Made by a program: the position numbers and the translations under genes
Assembly (NCBI RefSeq): GCF_014898815.1
Contig: NW_026515521.1
Location: 646,437-710,436 of the forward strand
Length of the DNA stretch: 64,000 nt
From: Panonychus citri
Taxonomy: Eukaryota; Arthropoda; Arachnida; Trombidiformes; Tetranychidae
Direction: 5' to 3'
The notes under the pieces: generated by a model
Seen by the model: the letters and a program-made list of their open reading frames with translations, nothing else
Told to the model about the DNA's origin: nothing
Database searches by the model: none
In this document: one piece after another, positions 45,960-58,152 of the stretch
Layout: the number at the start of each line of letters is the position of its first letter
How positions within the stretch are numbered: the stretch's first letter is position 1

Positions 45960-48905
45960 ATGGGTTGCTTTGGAGGTAATCAGGCTAAAAATGACGCTGA
46001 TGAAGATAAAAGACGAAAAGAGGCCAATAAGAGAATAGAGAAACAAATTCAGAAGGATAAACAAATTTACCGGGCCACCCATAGATTGTTATTATTAGGT
46101 TAGTGACAATCTTTTTCTCTTTACATCTCGTCCTCCCTCCCTTCTCTTTCTTTTCTCTGTCTTTACTTTTTTCTCTCTCTCTCTCTTATTATTATTATTA
46201 TTATTATCTGTATCTATCTTTTTTCTCTTTCTCTCTCTCTCTCTCTCTTTCTTCCACTTTCTTTCTTAATTCTCTTTTTCTTTCTTTTTCACTCATTAAT
46301 TCTTTTTTTTTTCAAATCATTTTTACTCCATCTCAGGTGCCGGTGAATCGGGTAAAAGCACAATTGTAAAACAGATGAGAATATTGCATGTCAATGGATT
46401 CAGCGAAGAGTAAGTTCTTCCTTACCAATCATCTTCTATTTTTCTAAGCACATCTTGGAGAGATATAAAAAAAAAGAGTTTAAAAAATACATGGAAAATT
46501 ATTAATTGTTTATTTGTTATTTTAAAACAGGGAAAAACGACAAAAAATTGAGGATATCAAGAAAAATATTCGCGATGCAATTTTAGTAAGTGGTTTCCTA
46601 CGATTGGATTTTCTCATCATCATCATCATTATAAAGACACTTTTTACCTTCAACTTGATTCTACTACGATTAATTTGCTTTATTCTCAATCAGCAAATCG
46701 ATCTATTAATTTATTCACAATCTAAATTAATTATTTAATTCTCTTTCCTCCCTCACCTTTTCCTTATTTTTAATTCAGACAATCACCGGTGCAATGAGTA
46801 CATTAGTACCAAGTGTTCAACTTGAAGATTCTAAACATCAGTGGAGAGTCGATTATATTCAAGATTTCGCAAGTCAACCTGATTTCGATTATCCTCCTGT
46901 GAGTGTATTACAAATTCTTAGAAAATTTGAATCACAATTTTTTTCCTTCTCTCTATAATCATCTTACATCTTTTCTCGTTCCCTGTTCCACTCATTCTCT
47001 TCCTTCCTTTCGCCTCTTTCTCTCACTCTCTCATTCATCCATCTCTCACTATTTTTCTCTACCTTTCTTTCCTTCTCTCCCTTCTCTCCCTCTCTTTCTC
47101 TCTGGTTAATTCTAACATGAAATAATTTTCATTGTTACTATTATATCATATTTATATTATTACTTTACTCATTCTCATTTCGATTCTCTTTTTATTCTTC
47201 CTTTTGTTTTTTCTCTCTCTCTCTCTCCCTTTTCATTTTGCGTTGTCATAGCCTTTTGGCCCGATTCTTTCTCGATAATAACAAAAATTGCTTTAAATTT
47301 ACAATTTTTGCTGTTCAAAAAAAAAAACACAAAATAACAAAATGTTGAAGTAAAAGCTCAGCTTGATGCCTTCATCATTTTTTTCCTATCAACATAAACT
47401 ATCAATTCTATGTTCTTGTATAGAGATCCATCTATAATATTTACCAGTTCTGGTTGAATTGATTGTAACAAGTTTCCCGCTTGCCTTTACCACTAACTGT
47501 GTCAGGTCTCTTCTTAATGCAAACTTTATCAGATCAGCAAAAATTACTAAACAGCACATCAAACCCTCTTTCTCACTCTCTCATACTCACACTTATTAAC
47601 AAGAATAATTCTGTCTATTTTTACGTTTTCATTAATAACAAATTATTCAATAACAGAGACCATTGTATTTGTTTTATTTTGTTTATACGGAGAGTCAAAA
47701 ATTCATTCAAATATTCAAAACGATCTATGATTGTTTTTTTTTTCAACTCACAAAAATTAATTTGGCATTTAAACTAATTGTAACTTTTTTCTTTCTTCTT
47801 ATTTGAATAGGAATTTTATGAACACACTGAGATACTTTGGAAAGACAGAGGAGTACAACAAGCATTCGAACGCTCCAACGAGTACCAACTTATCGATTGT
47901 GCAAAATAGTACGTGCTATCATGATCTCTAACCTTCAACACCCAAAATTAATCATTATTGTTTCGGTTTTGTTTTTATCTTTCAGTTTTTTAGACCGTGT
48001 TCACATAATAAAAAGTTCAGATTACACACCAAATGAACAAGACATTTTAAGATGTCGTGTTTTGACATCAGGAATATTTGAGACCAAATTTCAAGTGGAA
48101 AAAGTTAATTTTCAGTGAGTATTTTTACCTTTCAATTTTTTTCTCTCTACAGAAAAAAAAACTTCATTATTCTTGTTTCCCTTATGTTTATTTCAATACA
48201 AAGCAATTGAAAAATTTGATGTAACAGATCAACAATTATTTTTTTATTGTTTTCTTTTTTTTCAATATCATTATTATTCAATTTTATTCATTCTCTTTTT
48301 CTTTTTCTTTTGTTACAACCAAATAAACCACCATAACTACACCACAACCACAACCACAACCACCACAACAACAACCACCACCACCATCACTACCACTCAC
48401 AGTATGTTTGACGTCGGTGGTCAAAGAGATGAGAGGCGTAAATGGATTCAATGCTTCAATGATGTCACTGCCATTATTTTCGTGACAGCCTGTAGTAGTT
48501 ATAATATGGTGCTTAGAGAAGACCCAAATCAAAATAGGTTGAGAGAATCTCTGGATTTGTTTAAAAGCATTTGGAATAATAGGTAAGGGCCACCATTCTC
48601 TCTCTCTCTCTCTCGCCCTCTCTTCCGTGTTCTTAACGGTGTTTATATGTGAATTTCTTTCTGCCTGTGTTTTTTTAACATACTTCTCACCGCTTTCCCA
48701 TCTCTACAAGTAAAAACTTACACAGGCTCTTAACCTAATCCAAATTACTTTCATCCGGTTTTGGCTCTGCTGTTGACGTTACCTTGAGAGAATCAATAAA
48801 TCCTTAGTCATTGATAATTAATGTTTGCATGTTTGATTTGATAAAACTATAATCTATACAAAGTTTTCATTATTATCACATTCATTCAATATTAATTCCT
48901 TGATG

Positions 48906-48961
<56 letters not shown>

Positions 48962-49882
48962 TGCTCTCCCATTTCATTCTTTATCTCCTTTTTCTATTTC
49001 TCACTCTATTTTTTTTTCTTTTTCAGATGGTTAAGGACTATATCTGTCATCCTATTTTTGAATAAACAAGATCTACTAGCAGAGAAAGTTAAATTAGGAA
49101 AATCAAAGATTGAAGATTATTTCCCTGAATTTACCCGATATCAGGTTCCGCCTGATGGTAAGCATCATGCATAAACTGATTTGACTTTCATTATATGAAT
49201 TGGATACAATTTTTTTTCTTCTTTCTCTCTCTCTCTCTCTCTCTCCATCAAAAAAAATCTAACATCAATGTCTTTTTCTTTCTTGAGTCATAGCTGTAAT
49301 TGAGCCAGGAGAGGATCCGGAAGTTGCTAGAGCCAAGTATTTTATAAGAGATGAGTTTCTGGTAAGTCCAACGATTATTTGACTACTTACAACTGATGTA
49401 AAAATTAAATGCTGAACGATAATTGAGCTAATTATGCATTCATTCAATTTGTCACTCGTTTTTAACGTTAATTAACTGTTAGCGTTTGGTGTATTTGCAA
49501 ATTTGAGAGTAAATAGTTACAAAATTATTTCCTAATGTCAAGAGAGTCTTAAAATTTTCCTATCAACACATAGAGTTTCATTAAGTTTCGCCTCTCGATT
49601 CCTTCTACCATATCCTGTGTGTTAATATCACAACATATTTAGATCAATTATCGTGCAAAATTTTGTTTTTCATTAAGAAATTTTATTATTCGCCTATCAA
49701 CTAATTAACTCTTATTTCTCTTTCTATCTTTTCAGCGTATAAGCACCGCAAGTGGTGATGGTAAACATTATTGCTATCCTCATTTCACATGTGCGGTTGA
49801 TACTGAAAATATCCGCCGTGTATTTAACGATTGTCGTGACATTATTCAAAGAATGCATCTTCGACAATATGAGCTATTGTGA
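45960..49882 (+). CDS. GNAS: G protein alpha subunit, stimulatory (Galpha-s)
   Basis: It couples receptors to adenylyl cyclase at the plasma membrane. Ten exons (45960-46098, 46337-46409, 46531-46585, 46779-46898, 47811-47908, 47986-48114, 48403-48582, 49027-49157, 49294-49361, 49736-49882) join in phase to 379 residues, the length of short Galpha-s. Visible: palmitoylatable MGCFGG start, P-loop GAGESGKS across intron 1, switch I DILRCRVLTSGIFE with the catalytic Arg, switch II FDVGGQRDERRKWIQCF with the catalytic Gln, NKQD (FLNKQDLL), TCAVDT, and the Galpha-s-specific C-terminus QRMHLRQYELL. Introns are strongly C+T-rich on the sense strand, with long CT microsatellites. Intron 6 ends in an ACC-triplet tract in place of a pyrimidine tract. 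Confidence 0.97.
48338..48392 (+). repeat. (ACC/ACA)n triplet tract at a splice acceptor
   Basis: CCACAACCACAACCACAACC and similar triplets end about 10 bases before the acceptor of Galpha-s exon 7. They separate a T-rich stretch (48290-48312) from the AG. Confidence 0.85.
48909..48955 (+). repeat. (CT)n microsatellite in Galpha-s intron 7
   Basis: More than twenty CT units, about 70 bases before the exon 8 acceptor. Shorter CT runs occur in introns 1, 4, 7 and 8 of the same gene. Confidence 0.9.
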
Positions 49883-52800
49883 TGTATCGCCATCATGTTA
49901 TAAACCTAAAAAAACATAAAACGAAAGACTAAAGACTAAAGAGTATTGTACATAAATATTTCCTCTGTCTATCCTTCTATCTATCTCTCTTTTTCTCCCT
50001 GTCTCTGTCTCTCTCTCTGTCTCTCTCTCATTCTCACCCTGTTTCTCATGCTCTCTATCTTTTCGTTCTTTCTATCATTTCTCCTATCCATCTATCTCCT
50101 TTTTCTCCTTTTATCTTTATCCTCACTCTCTCACCTCTTTTCTCTTTCTTCATCTTCTCTATCTCAAAAAGCCTACGTCATTTTATCGAGAAAGTCACTG
50201 TTGCCCATAGACGTAGGAGACAATTTGTTATAAAAGCGCTCTGCATGAGACAAACAGGGCTATTCAGCAACAAAAAAACAAAAGCACAATCTCTCTCTCT
50301 CTCTCTCATCTTTATCACCACTCCAAAATTAACAAAAATACAAGAAAAAATTACTAAATATCAAATTTCCCAACTTAAAAATCCAGTCATAGACTTCGTA
50401 ATTTTAATTCTGAGGTGAAAAAAACTAACTTTTACAAAATCTTTGTTTTTATTAGCATGGTATGTACAGAATTCTTGTCCCATCCTCTCCATTTCTCTTT
50501 CTCTTTCTCTTTCTCTTCTCTTCTTTCATCTATTTCCACATCATACCTTTCATGCAAACATCTCCTCTCAGCTCATACAAACAACAATAATCACATAAAA
50601 TTGAACTTGGTCAATTTTCACGCAATCGATTCGACCTACGCCCGACTTTCTCTCTACTCAACGAATAAAGAAACGAGACAAAAAGAAAATCAATCAACAC
50701 TTAGACACCAGTCGAATGTTTTTTTCAAAGAGGAACACAACAATGTGCAACTAATCCACAACTGATCCACTACCATCATCACCATCGTCATCTTCAAGTC
50801 TTCTAGAAGTCTCTCAAATCTCCATCCTCACACATATTAGAAAACGATTCTCAGAATTCAGATTTAATGATGTTACAGTTTTTCGTCCCATCATCAAGGA
50901 TGCATTTCATTATATACACTAGGATCATTTTCTTGTAAAATTTGTCGCCGAAACATTTAATTTACAGATCTCTCTCCTTCTCGCTCTCTCACTCCTACAC
51001 ATGAGCCCCTGCGTCTCCACCATCATCACTGTTTATGGATTTTCAAACAATCTTGACAATTCATGTGTTGAAAGAAGCTGCTCTAATCTCTATGTCAACA
51101 ATAAAATCATCATCTATGATTGGATATTAATCATTTTAATTGATTAATCCTATTTAGTTGAACTTTTGGGACACAAACCAACTCATCAAATAACAAAGTT
51201 CATTGGATTCGTGTTGGTGTTTGAAACTTGTGAATGGCGAGATTCTAATGGTCTTGTATCAGGAACATCACATCATCGAAACGATTATTAAAGAAACGTC
51301 AACAATTCAAGGAACAAAGCCCAAGGCATCAATGATGATAATTACCAAACTTTTACACATTTATAATCAATTAAGTGGAAAAAGTGAAAAAGTCCAAAAG
51401 TTTTTTATGCGAAAAATTCAAATTGGAGGCGATGAATTGATTGAAATTATCCTGCAATCAAATTATGGTTGTTAACGAGATTGATGCGAAACAAGTATTA
51501 TTAATATTTTGCAAATATAAAAGACATTGGAAAATGGTGATCATCATATTCATTAACAACATCATCCATCATCTGTAATATTATTTAATCAACACAATAA
51601 TGCTTCCTATCAATACTAATCATGTTGTGATAATTTGAAATCATCAATTACACCAACAAACAAAACATCAAACATATAAACTTGAACCACAACAACTCTT
51701 AGGATTCATCACCATGTTCATTATCAGTACCATCACCACCACAGTGTATTAATTAAGTCGTTAATTATTACCTGACCTTTTTCATTAATTCCGTTTTATC
51801 TCCACTGTGTTAACAAAACAGGATTTAAATGAATCAAGCCTTCATCTCGATTAATTAAGTGAGTGAGAGAGAAACAAAAAAAAGAGAGAGAGAGAGATAG
51901 GGAGAGATTTATATTAAATACAAAAAGTGAATAAGAAAGAAAATATTAACAAACTATGTAAACAAAATCAATAGTCAAATATTGATTAATTTAATCATAA
52001 CTACTGCAACAACTAATTATAAATAATTACAGAGAAACTGTAAAGGCACCAACAACAATGTTAACAACATCCAAACACTTACCCAGCTAATTGGCCGATC
52101 CAAGCAACAATACAATCAAATGTTATACCAAAAAAAAGGCCCAACCAGACAACGTAATCAAGTTAAAACCAAAAATGGAGGATTAATTAAAGTTAATCAT
52201 CACTAATTATCGGCAGCAAATGAACATTTTACCAACGTCAACAACCAAACACACAAACACACAAGTACAATTATTTTGTGAGCTTCTCAATCCCTTGAAC
52301 CAATCTTCTTATATCACCTTCTTTTAAAGAGCGACATTTTTTTTTCGTTTTTGTTTCTTTTCTCTTCTTCTTTTTATTCTGATCAACAACATGTGAAAAG
52401 AAAAACAAATTGTTGTCAATCATCATCATCTTCCATCAATGGATGATGCATTCGAACCCAAATCTTCTTCTCTTCTTATTCAGCTTCCCTTTTTGTTATC
52501 CAATTCGAAAATCGTGTTTTTCTTCATCTTCTATCCTTCTATCGAAGCTCTGAACGGTCAACAACAACCAATGGAATATGTTAATTCTTTGTTCATTAGA
52601 GCTTGTGTCAAACTCACAATTTATACTTTTAACCCGTAAATTAATTAAAAAACTAATTGTGATTGTTTTTCCTTTTGTTTAGTCAACATTTATTTAACCT
52701 GTTGTATCGCGTTAACAATCAAAAGTTATCAACAATTCGCAGGCAAAGTAATTTGATTGTTTCTTTTTTTTTGGTTCCATAGATTTAAACTTGATTAAAG

Positions 52801-52905
52801 TTATCGACATGAAACAAGTGCATCGCCAGTGAAGCCATTGGATGGACAGAATTAATGAAATGAGTTAACAATCAAAGAGTTTGGATTGAGTGATTTACCA
52901 GAAAA
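49883..52905. other. Galpha-s 3' region and intergenic sequence
   Basis: Pyrimidine-rich sequence to about 50.3 kb is probably 3' UTR of Galpha-s. Plus-strand frames of 95, 116 and 90 codons between 49946 and 51475 are low in coding character (Ser/Leu/Phe-rich or UTR-like), and I do not call them genes. (CT)n occurs at 50289-50308. The end abuts the mpaB-like gene. Confidence 0.4.
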
Positions 52906-54078
52906 TCAGATTGTTTCTAATGGATTTTGATCAATCGATTGATCAACTTGCTGTTTGTCTGATTCATTAATTGGTCCAATACCTTCAAGTGATTTAGCGA
53001 TTTTAACTCTGTTTTTATTACAATTGTCCAGTGATCGTTTGAGATAAAAATTAGCAATTGAATCAGCAATTAACGAGGGTAACAAATTGTTCATCGTTAC
53101 CTTCATCAATTTATAACTCACCTTATCATGAGTCTTGTCCAGTTTAACTGTTGATTTGATTGAATGAATTTCTTGAAAGTATTTAATGAAAGCCGAAGTG
53201 GACAATATCGGTAAAACTGACCTCATTGCTTCAATAATTGAGTCGCACATGATTTGTCCCTTATCTTGACCAGAATTCTGGTTCAAATGGCCAATTAACA
53301 AAGGTTTAAATTCTTGATCCCAAACAAGGTTAATCATTGAATCAGCTCGATCCATATTATCATCGTTACAGATATTGTACTTATCCTGAACACCCAACAG
53401 GTAACCAATTGTCCGCCAAAAATGTAAATAAGCTTTCATAGTGTCCAGATCATCAGGGAATCCAGTTTCTTGAGGATGAAGGAAAGTGTTACCAACAAAT
53501 GCCCATAAGGTTAGAAACATATCGAACTGAGAAATGGCCAGAGTATCGATACCTTGACGTTTACCTAAATTCAATCGAGATGAAACTAACTTATGACCCT
53601 TTCGCACGGAAACGATTGACCGATGGGCAGGATCACTTGGATTCCAAACATCACCATCATACCAAATTTTAACATGATTGAGAGTTGACAGGTAACGTGC
53701 AAATAAACTGGCCACAGTTCGTGAGTTTCCCGTGGTCAGTAGAGGCTGATAGATCGAGGGTACCTGGACTAGTACGTAAACACCACAAAGATGACCAAAA
53801 AACGAGGAGAAAAAATATTTCTGTCCCAAAGATTTTCCTTTATCGAAAAGCTTTTGATCAAACCAATCGGGTTTAATTAAACCATCAGAATCACAATCAC
53901 CATGTAGACACGAACCAATTGATTTCAACTCCTTGTAACGTGCCAATGATTCAAGATACAGGGAATCCTTATTAACTTCCCGCTCCTTGCCCATCGCACT
54001 TTCAGTTAACAATAAATTAATTTGATTGTTAACCTGATCACTTGGTGAAGATGATACACTTTTCACCGAGTTAGACAT
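52906..54078 (-). CDS. mpaB / rubber-oxygenase-family (DUF2236) protein
   Basis: It belongs to the ER-bound oxygenase mpaB/latex-clearing-protein family, whose characterised members use a b-type haem to cleave C=C bonds; the role in animals is not known. The intronless frame gives 390 residues. Family blocks: YFFSSFFGHLCGVYVLVQVPSI (hydrophobic, membrane-associated), NSRTVASLFARYLSTLNHVKI-like, DPAHRSIVSVRKGHKLVSSRL with conserved His/Arg, SQFDMFLTLWAFVGNTF, and LHFWRTIGYLLGV. A second His-containing motif typical of the bacterial enzymes is not obvious to me, so haem ligation is inferred only. The C-terminal 40 residues are Gln/Asp-rich. It is divergent to the aldo-keto reductase. Confidence 0.8.
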   Translation of the reverse strand: MSNSVKSVSSSPSDQVNNQINLLLTESAMGKEREVNKDSLYLESLARYKELKSIGSCLHGDCDSDGLIKPDWFDQKLFDKGKSLGQKYFFSSFFGHLCGVYVLVQVPSIYQPLLTTGNSRTVASLFARYLSTLNHVKIWYDGDVWNPSDPAHRSIVSVRKGHKLVSSRLNLGKRQGIDTLAISQFDMFLTLWAFVGNTFLHPQETGFPDDLDTMKAYLHFWRTIGYLLGVQDKYNICNDDNMDRADSMINLVWDQEFKPLLIGHLNQNSGQDKGQIMCDSIIEAMRSVLPILSTSAFIKYFQEIHSIKSTVKLDKTHDKVSYKLMKVTMNNLLPSLIADSIANFYLKRSLDNCNKNRVKIAKSLEGIGPINESDKQQVDQSIDQNPLETI

Positions 54079-55270
54079 TTAATCAGTTGACACAAAACAC
54101 AGAACATCAATATTTAATCAATCTGTTTACAATCAGTCCTCTCATTCAAATGGAAAACTACAATTTACTAAAAATCAAGTTAAATAACAATCAAATTATT
54201 GGATAATTTAAATAGTGTCCTTGATGGTCAACGTTGCGTTCACCAGTTAATTCAATTGAAATGATTTTAACTATTTAAAGAAATTAAGTTCCGTGTTCTA
54301 AATATTTATCATCATCATCATCCCTCCTCTTATCATCATCATCACCATCATCTTAATCATCTCTATTATTAACTTTTTCTTACCTTTCAGGTTTGACCAA
54401 TCAACTTTTCCATCAACTGACCAAACCTCATCTCGACCATCGAGATTCAAAAAAGTTAATAATACAAATTGATTGTTACTCTAATATTTACACATGATAT
54501 TAATCAAATTCCTAATAATTTGAGTAGTTAATTGCCAGGGGATATTTTCGTTACTAAATTACTATTTAGTATTAGTTAAATTTGTTGTGATTTGGTTTTC
54601 TCGATGATCAAAAATGAATAAGGAAAAAATTGTAAATAAATTGTTTACATTTGATTAACTTCTTGAGCTTGTTTCAATTACAACCCTTTGAGTATGAAAA
54701 TTAGGTAACAATCAATTGGATAAGAGAAATTGTTATTACATTAAATGTTATTAAAATCCAATCAATTTTTCATCTTTCAAATCAAACAATTAACTTTTGA
54801 TTTCGATGTTTTTTTTTCAAAGAAAACTGAATTTCATCCTATCCATATAATATAATTTAATATAATAAAGTAATACACTAATTATTATCAAATTTAAATC
54901 CATTTTAACTTCTATTAGATTTGAAAGAGTACATTTAATTGTAACAATTAAGAAACTATTAATTCGCTAGTGGTGACATCTATTGTCTTTAAAAGAAAAT
55001 ACTTTTTAAAGGTAATTTTTTTGTCATTCATTAGAAACTGTTGTTAGTTAACTTAATTGTTGCCAATTGATCACATTTCATTTCATTTATATAAATGAAC
55101 ATCACTCTAAATAGAGTTAATTGTTAACTAGTCTTGTAATTGAACAACTTTAGCCCTGGTTGTAACTTGAATCTAACAAATATAACAGTTGATCAACTCA
55201 TTTTCCCATCTAAAGTTAATTGTTCAACCTTAATTGTTGTATCTCAGCAGTGTATGTGTGTTAATTAACA
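54079..55270. other. Divergent promoter region
   Basis: Space between the mpaB-like and aldo-keto reductase starts. It contains a CTCF-like motif at 54965-54985 and TCATCATCA runs near 54310-54350. No gene is seen. Confidence 0.5.
54965..54985 (-). promoter_or_regulatory. CTCF-like AGATGTCACC motif
   Basis: On the minus strand it reads CAATAGATGTCACCACTAG. It shares CAATAGATGTC with the site before LRRC57 and lies about 290 bases before the aldo-keto reductase start. Confidence 0.35.
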
Positions 55271-56631
55271 ATGTCTTCCTCACCTTCTCTATCCAATCAA
55301 GGAACCAACAAGATTGGCTTTGGCTGTTATGGAGTAAGTTTCTAATTAGCCAACAATACAATCGGATAAGAAATCGGGTTAATTGTTACAAAGGGTATTC
55401 GGTTTGATTTCAAACAATTAAACACTGTCTTTAGAATAGTTGATCTTTGCCTTCATAATGTATTGAAATTTTCCACGAATTTCAATTGATTAATTGTGAT
55501 TCTTGATTGGGATTTTCTTTTGATTCTTTCAACAGGTAACAGAGTCTCAAGCTAATGAATGGATTCGTGAAGCAATTATCACTGGTTATCGCCATTTTGA
55601 TTGTGCCTTTCTCTATCAGAATGAATCTGCCATTGGTAAAGGATTAAGAAAATGTATTAATCAAGGATTAATTAGAAGAGAAGAAATTTTCATCACTTCT
55701 AAATTACCAATGAACGGAATGGATCCAACAAGAGTTAACTACTTTCTAACCAAGACATTGGAAAATCTTGATTGTGATTATTTAGATTTATATTTAATCC
55801 ATGCTCCATTCTGTGTAAAGGTGAGCACTGATTAGTTGAATTTATTGATAATCATCAACAATAAATGATGGTAAATTATTCTTACTATTATTAGTACATC
55901 ACCGATAATCAATTTTATCCTGTTAATCCTGAATCAGGGAGACTTGATATTGATCATACTACGAATTTGAATGAAACTTGGAAGGTAAGTGTTGATTATT
56001 TTATTTCTTCGATTGATTTAATTGTCTTCTTTGATTGGGTCGATTTAGAGTATGGAACAGGTAGTCGATTCTGGGTTAGTACGATCAATTGGATTATCTA
56101 ATTTCAATGAGAATCAAATGATTGACCTGATGGCCTCGTGTGAGATTAAACCTTCAATCGTTCAGAATGAGACTCATGTTTATTTTCAGCAAAAATCTTT
56201 ACGAAATTTTTGCCATCAAAATGATATAATCTATCAATCATTTGCACCTTTGGGCTCAGCTAAAAGTGCAGCAATTAATGGCCATGATTTAGTGATCGAA
56301 GATGCAACAATTAACCAACTTGCTGTTAAGTATCAAGTCTCTAATAGTCAAATTTGTCTCCGTTGGCATCAACAATCAAATATCACACCGATTGTTGGCT
56401 TTGATAGTTTGCAACATATTCGAGAAAATATTAAGCTTAATCATTTCACCTTATCGACTGATGATTTAGCAATTATCTCGCAATTGGATAGAAATGAACG
56501 AATCTTTTACTTTGATAAAGTTCCAGGGTAAGATGATGATGTCAATTGATTGGAAGGACAATTAAAATTAATTGTTTCGCTTTCTTTTTCTTTATCACAG
56601 AACTCGATCACATCGTTATTACCCGTTTTAA
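55271..56631 (+). CDS. Aldo-keto reductase
   Basis: An NADPH-dependent cytosolic carbonyl reductase of the AKR superfamily. Five exons (55271-55333, 55536-55820, 55895-55984, 56049-56527, 56601-56631) join in phase to 315 residues, the usual AKR length. The catalytic tetrad is visible: Asp and Tyr in RHFDCAFLYQNE, Lys in FITSKLPMN, His in YLIHAPF. The barrel continues with VRSIGLSNFN, VQNETHVYFQQ, the nucleotide-loop region YQSFAPLGS and TPIVGF. The tiny last exon supplies TRSHRYYPF, the typical AKR ending. The substrate is not predictable. Exon 4 alone, read past its donor, would give a false stop. Confidence 0.93.
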
Positions 56632-56808
56632 CTTGGATCAAGAAATTGCTGCTAATTGTTTGTTAAATTGTTCTTATTTTAATATGTTGATAAATATCAA
56701 GTTCTTATTACATCGAATAGGATTGATTATTAATCGAGAAAATTGTTTTTCAAATTACTCAACGAACTTTTTTTCATTGTCATTTTCAATGATTAGTTAA
56801 CCGTTAAT

Positions 56809-57672
56809 TTATTGTGGAGCGGGAGCTGCGGGTTGTTGTGGCTCTGCTGGAGTGGCAGGGGCAGGGGTGGCGGCGGCAGTGGCCTCAGTCACTGGTTTAG
56901 CGGCCTCGGTTTGCTGGATGGGCTGTTGGACAATATTGGATGATTGTTGGACACTGGATTCAACTTGAATTTGATGAATTGTCTCCTGTTGATTTGTGGT
57001 TGTTGAGGATGTTGAGGTATTGGTATTATTGGCTGATTGTGTTTGGGATGAGGACGCAAGTTGACCTGGAGTTGAGGGTTGAACATAATCGACAACCATG
57101 GGTGAGGAGCCAAAGTTTATCGGGATAACCTTTTCCTTTGGTTTACCCTCTTCAATTGGAGCCTTTTTGGGAACTGAAACAGTTAAAACACCCTCAGGGC
57201 TTAAGGAAGAGATAATTTTATCGGCTTCGATTCCTTTTGGTAACATGTATCGACGTTGAAAGTGCCTTGAAATATAACCATGTTCATCGGGTCTCTCCTC
57301 GTGTTTACCTTCAATAACAACACAATTGTTGTCAATCGCTTTAACTGTAATCTCATTTGGAGCAAATTGAGAGACATCAAGTGAAACAGCAAATTGATTT
57401 GATACATTTGATACTTCAGATACTCCTCTTGGTACAACACTGGTGGTGGTTGATTGAGTTGCATTGGTACCAGAGGAAGATGTTGATGATAATTGTCGAC
57501 GAAGTAAAGATGACCGAGGATAGAAAGGTGATGAAGCCAATGGAATGAGATCTTCCTCATTCAATCCAAGACCAAAGTGCTGGTCAAATATTCGAGGTGG
57601 AAAATCCCAAAGGTCCCACCAATCGGATGTTGGTCGAAGCATTTGAGGAACCAAACTACGAGAAAAGGACAT
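56809..57672 (-). CDS. Small heat shock protein (alpha-crystallin domain)
   Basis: An ATP-independent chaperone, related to insect lethal(2)essential-for-life/HSP20 proteins. The 287-residue frame has no introns in its coding region. An N-terminal WDLWDFPPRIFDQHFG motif is followed by the alpha-crystallin domain at about residues 92-175 (QFAVSLDVSQFAPNEITVKA, GKHEERPDEHGYISRHFQRR, SSLSPEGVLTVSVPKKAP) and an IxI-type motif (VIPINFG). The tail of about 100 residues is unusually long and low-complexity (Ser/Thr/Asn, then Gln/Ala/Pro). A GTAAGT donor upstream near 57807 suggests a 5' UTR intron, and a TTTAAA box lies near 57920. It converges with the aldo-keto reductase. Confidence 0.95.
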   Translation of the reverse strand: MSFSRSLVPQMLRPTSDWWDLWDFPPRIFDQHFGLGLNEEDLIPLASSPFYPRSSLLRRQLSSTSSSGTNATQSTTTSVVPRGVSEVSNVSNQFAVSLDVSQFAPNEITVKAIDNNCVVIEGKHEERPDEHGYISRHFQRRYMLPKGIEADKIISSLSPEGVLTVSVPKKAPIEEGKPKEKVIPINFGSSPMVVDYVQPSTPGQLASSSQTQSANNTNTSTSSTTTNQQETIHQIQVESSVQQSSNIVQQPIQQTEAAKPVTEATAAATPAPATPAEPQQPAAPAPQ

Positions 57673-58100
57673 TTCTTTTCAACGTACAAAACACAGAAAC
57701 GAATTCAATATAATAAAAAACAAATTAGAACAGAATCAAAAATTGAAAAAAAAATTCGAAAGTAAAAGTTATCTAATAAACAATTAGAATAGAAATTGAA
57801 TACTTACTCGAACCAACGATTATAAGAAGATGAGGAAGATCAACAGACAGATTAACCGTTATAATCTCTCTTATTGAAGACAATCGAGGAAAGAGTTTTT
57901 TTGGCAAACTTGTCGCTCTTTAAATACCCAAATTTCTCTCTCAGTGTCTCTCTGGGTGTGTAACAGTTAATCCGTGATTGAGAGTGTCACAGATATTTTG
58001 ATAGAGAAAAATGTTCGAAGATGAGGATTGGCGGTGGGATTAGTTTCCCCTTGGCGATACTCGATGATCATGTTACTCGGTGTGTGTTTGGTTGTTGAAG

Positions 58101-58152
<52 letters not shown>

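Noticed and set aside
50415..50765. 116-codon plus-strand frame after Galpha-s
   Set aside because: Ser/Phe/Leu-rich with CT-repeat-derived residues and no splice partners or family resemblance. More likely 3' UTR or intergenic.
51203..51475. 90-codon plus-strand frame
   Set aside because: No recognisable family, no good context for a start, and AT-rich codons typical of random open frames here. Kept as unassigned.
57900..58030. Heat-shock elements upstream of the small HSP
   Set aside because: TTCGAA and scattered GAA/TTC words occur, but none gives the nGAAnnTTCnnGAAn spacing convincingly.
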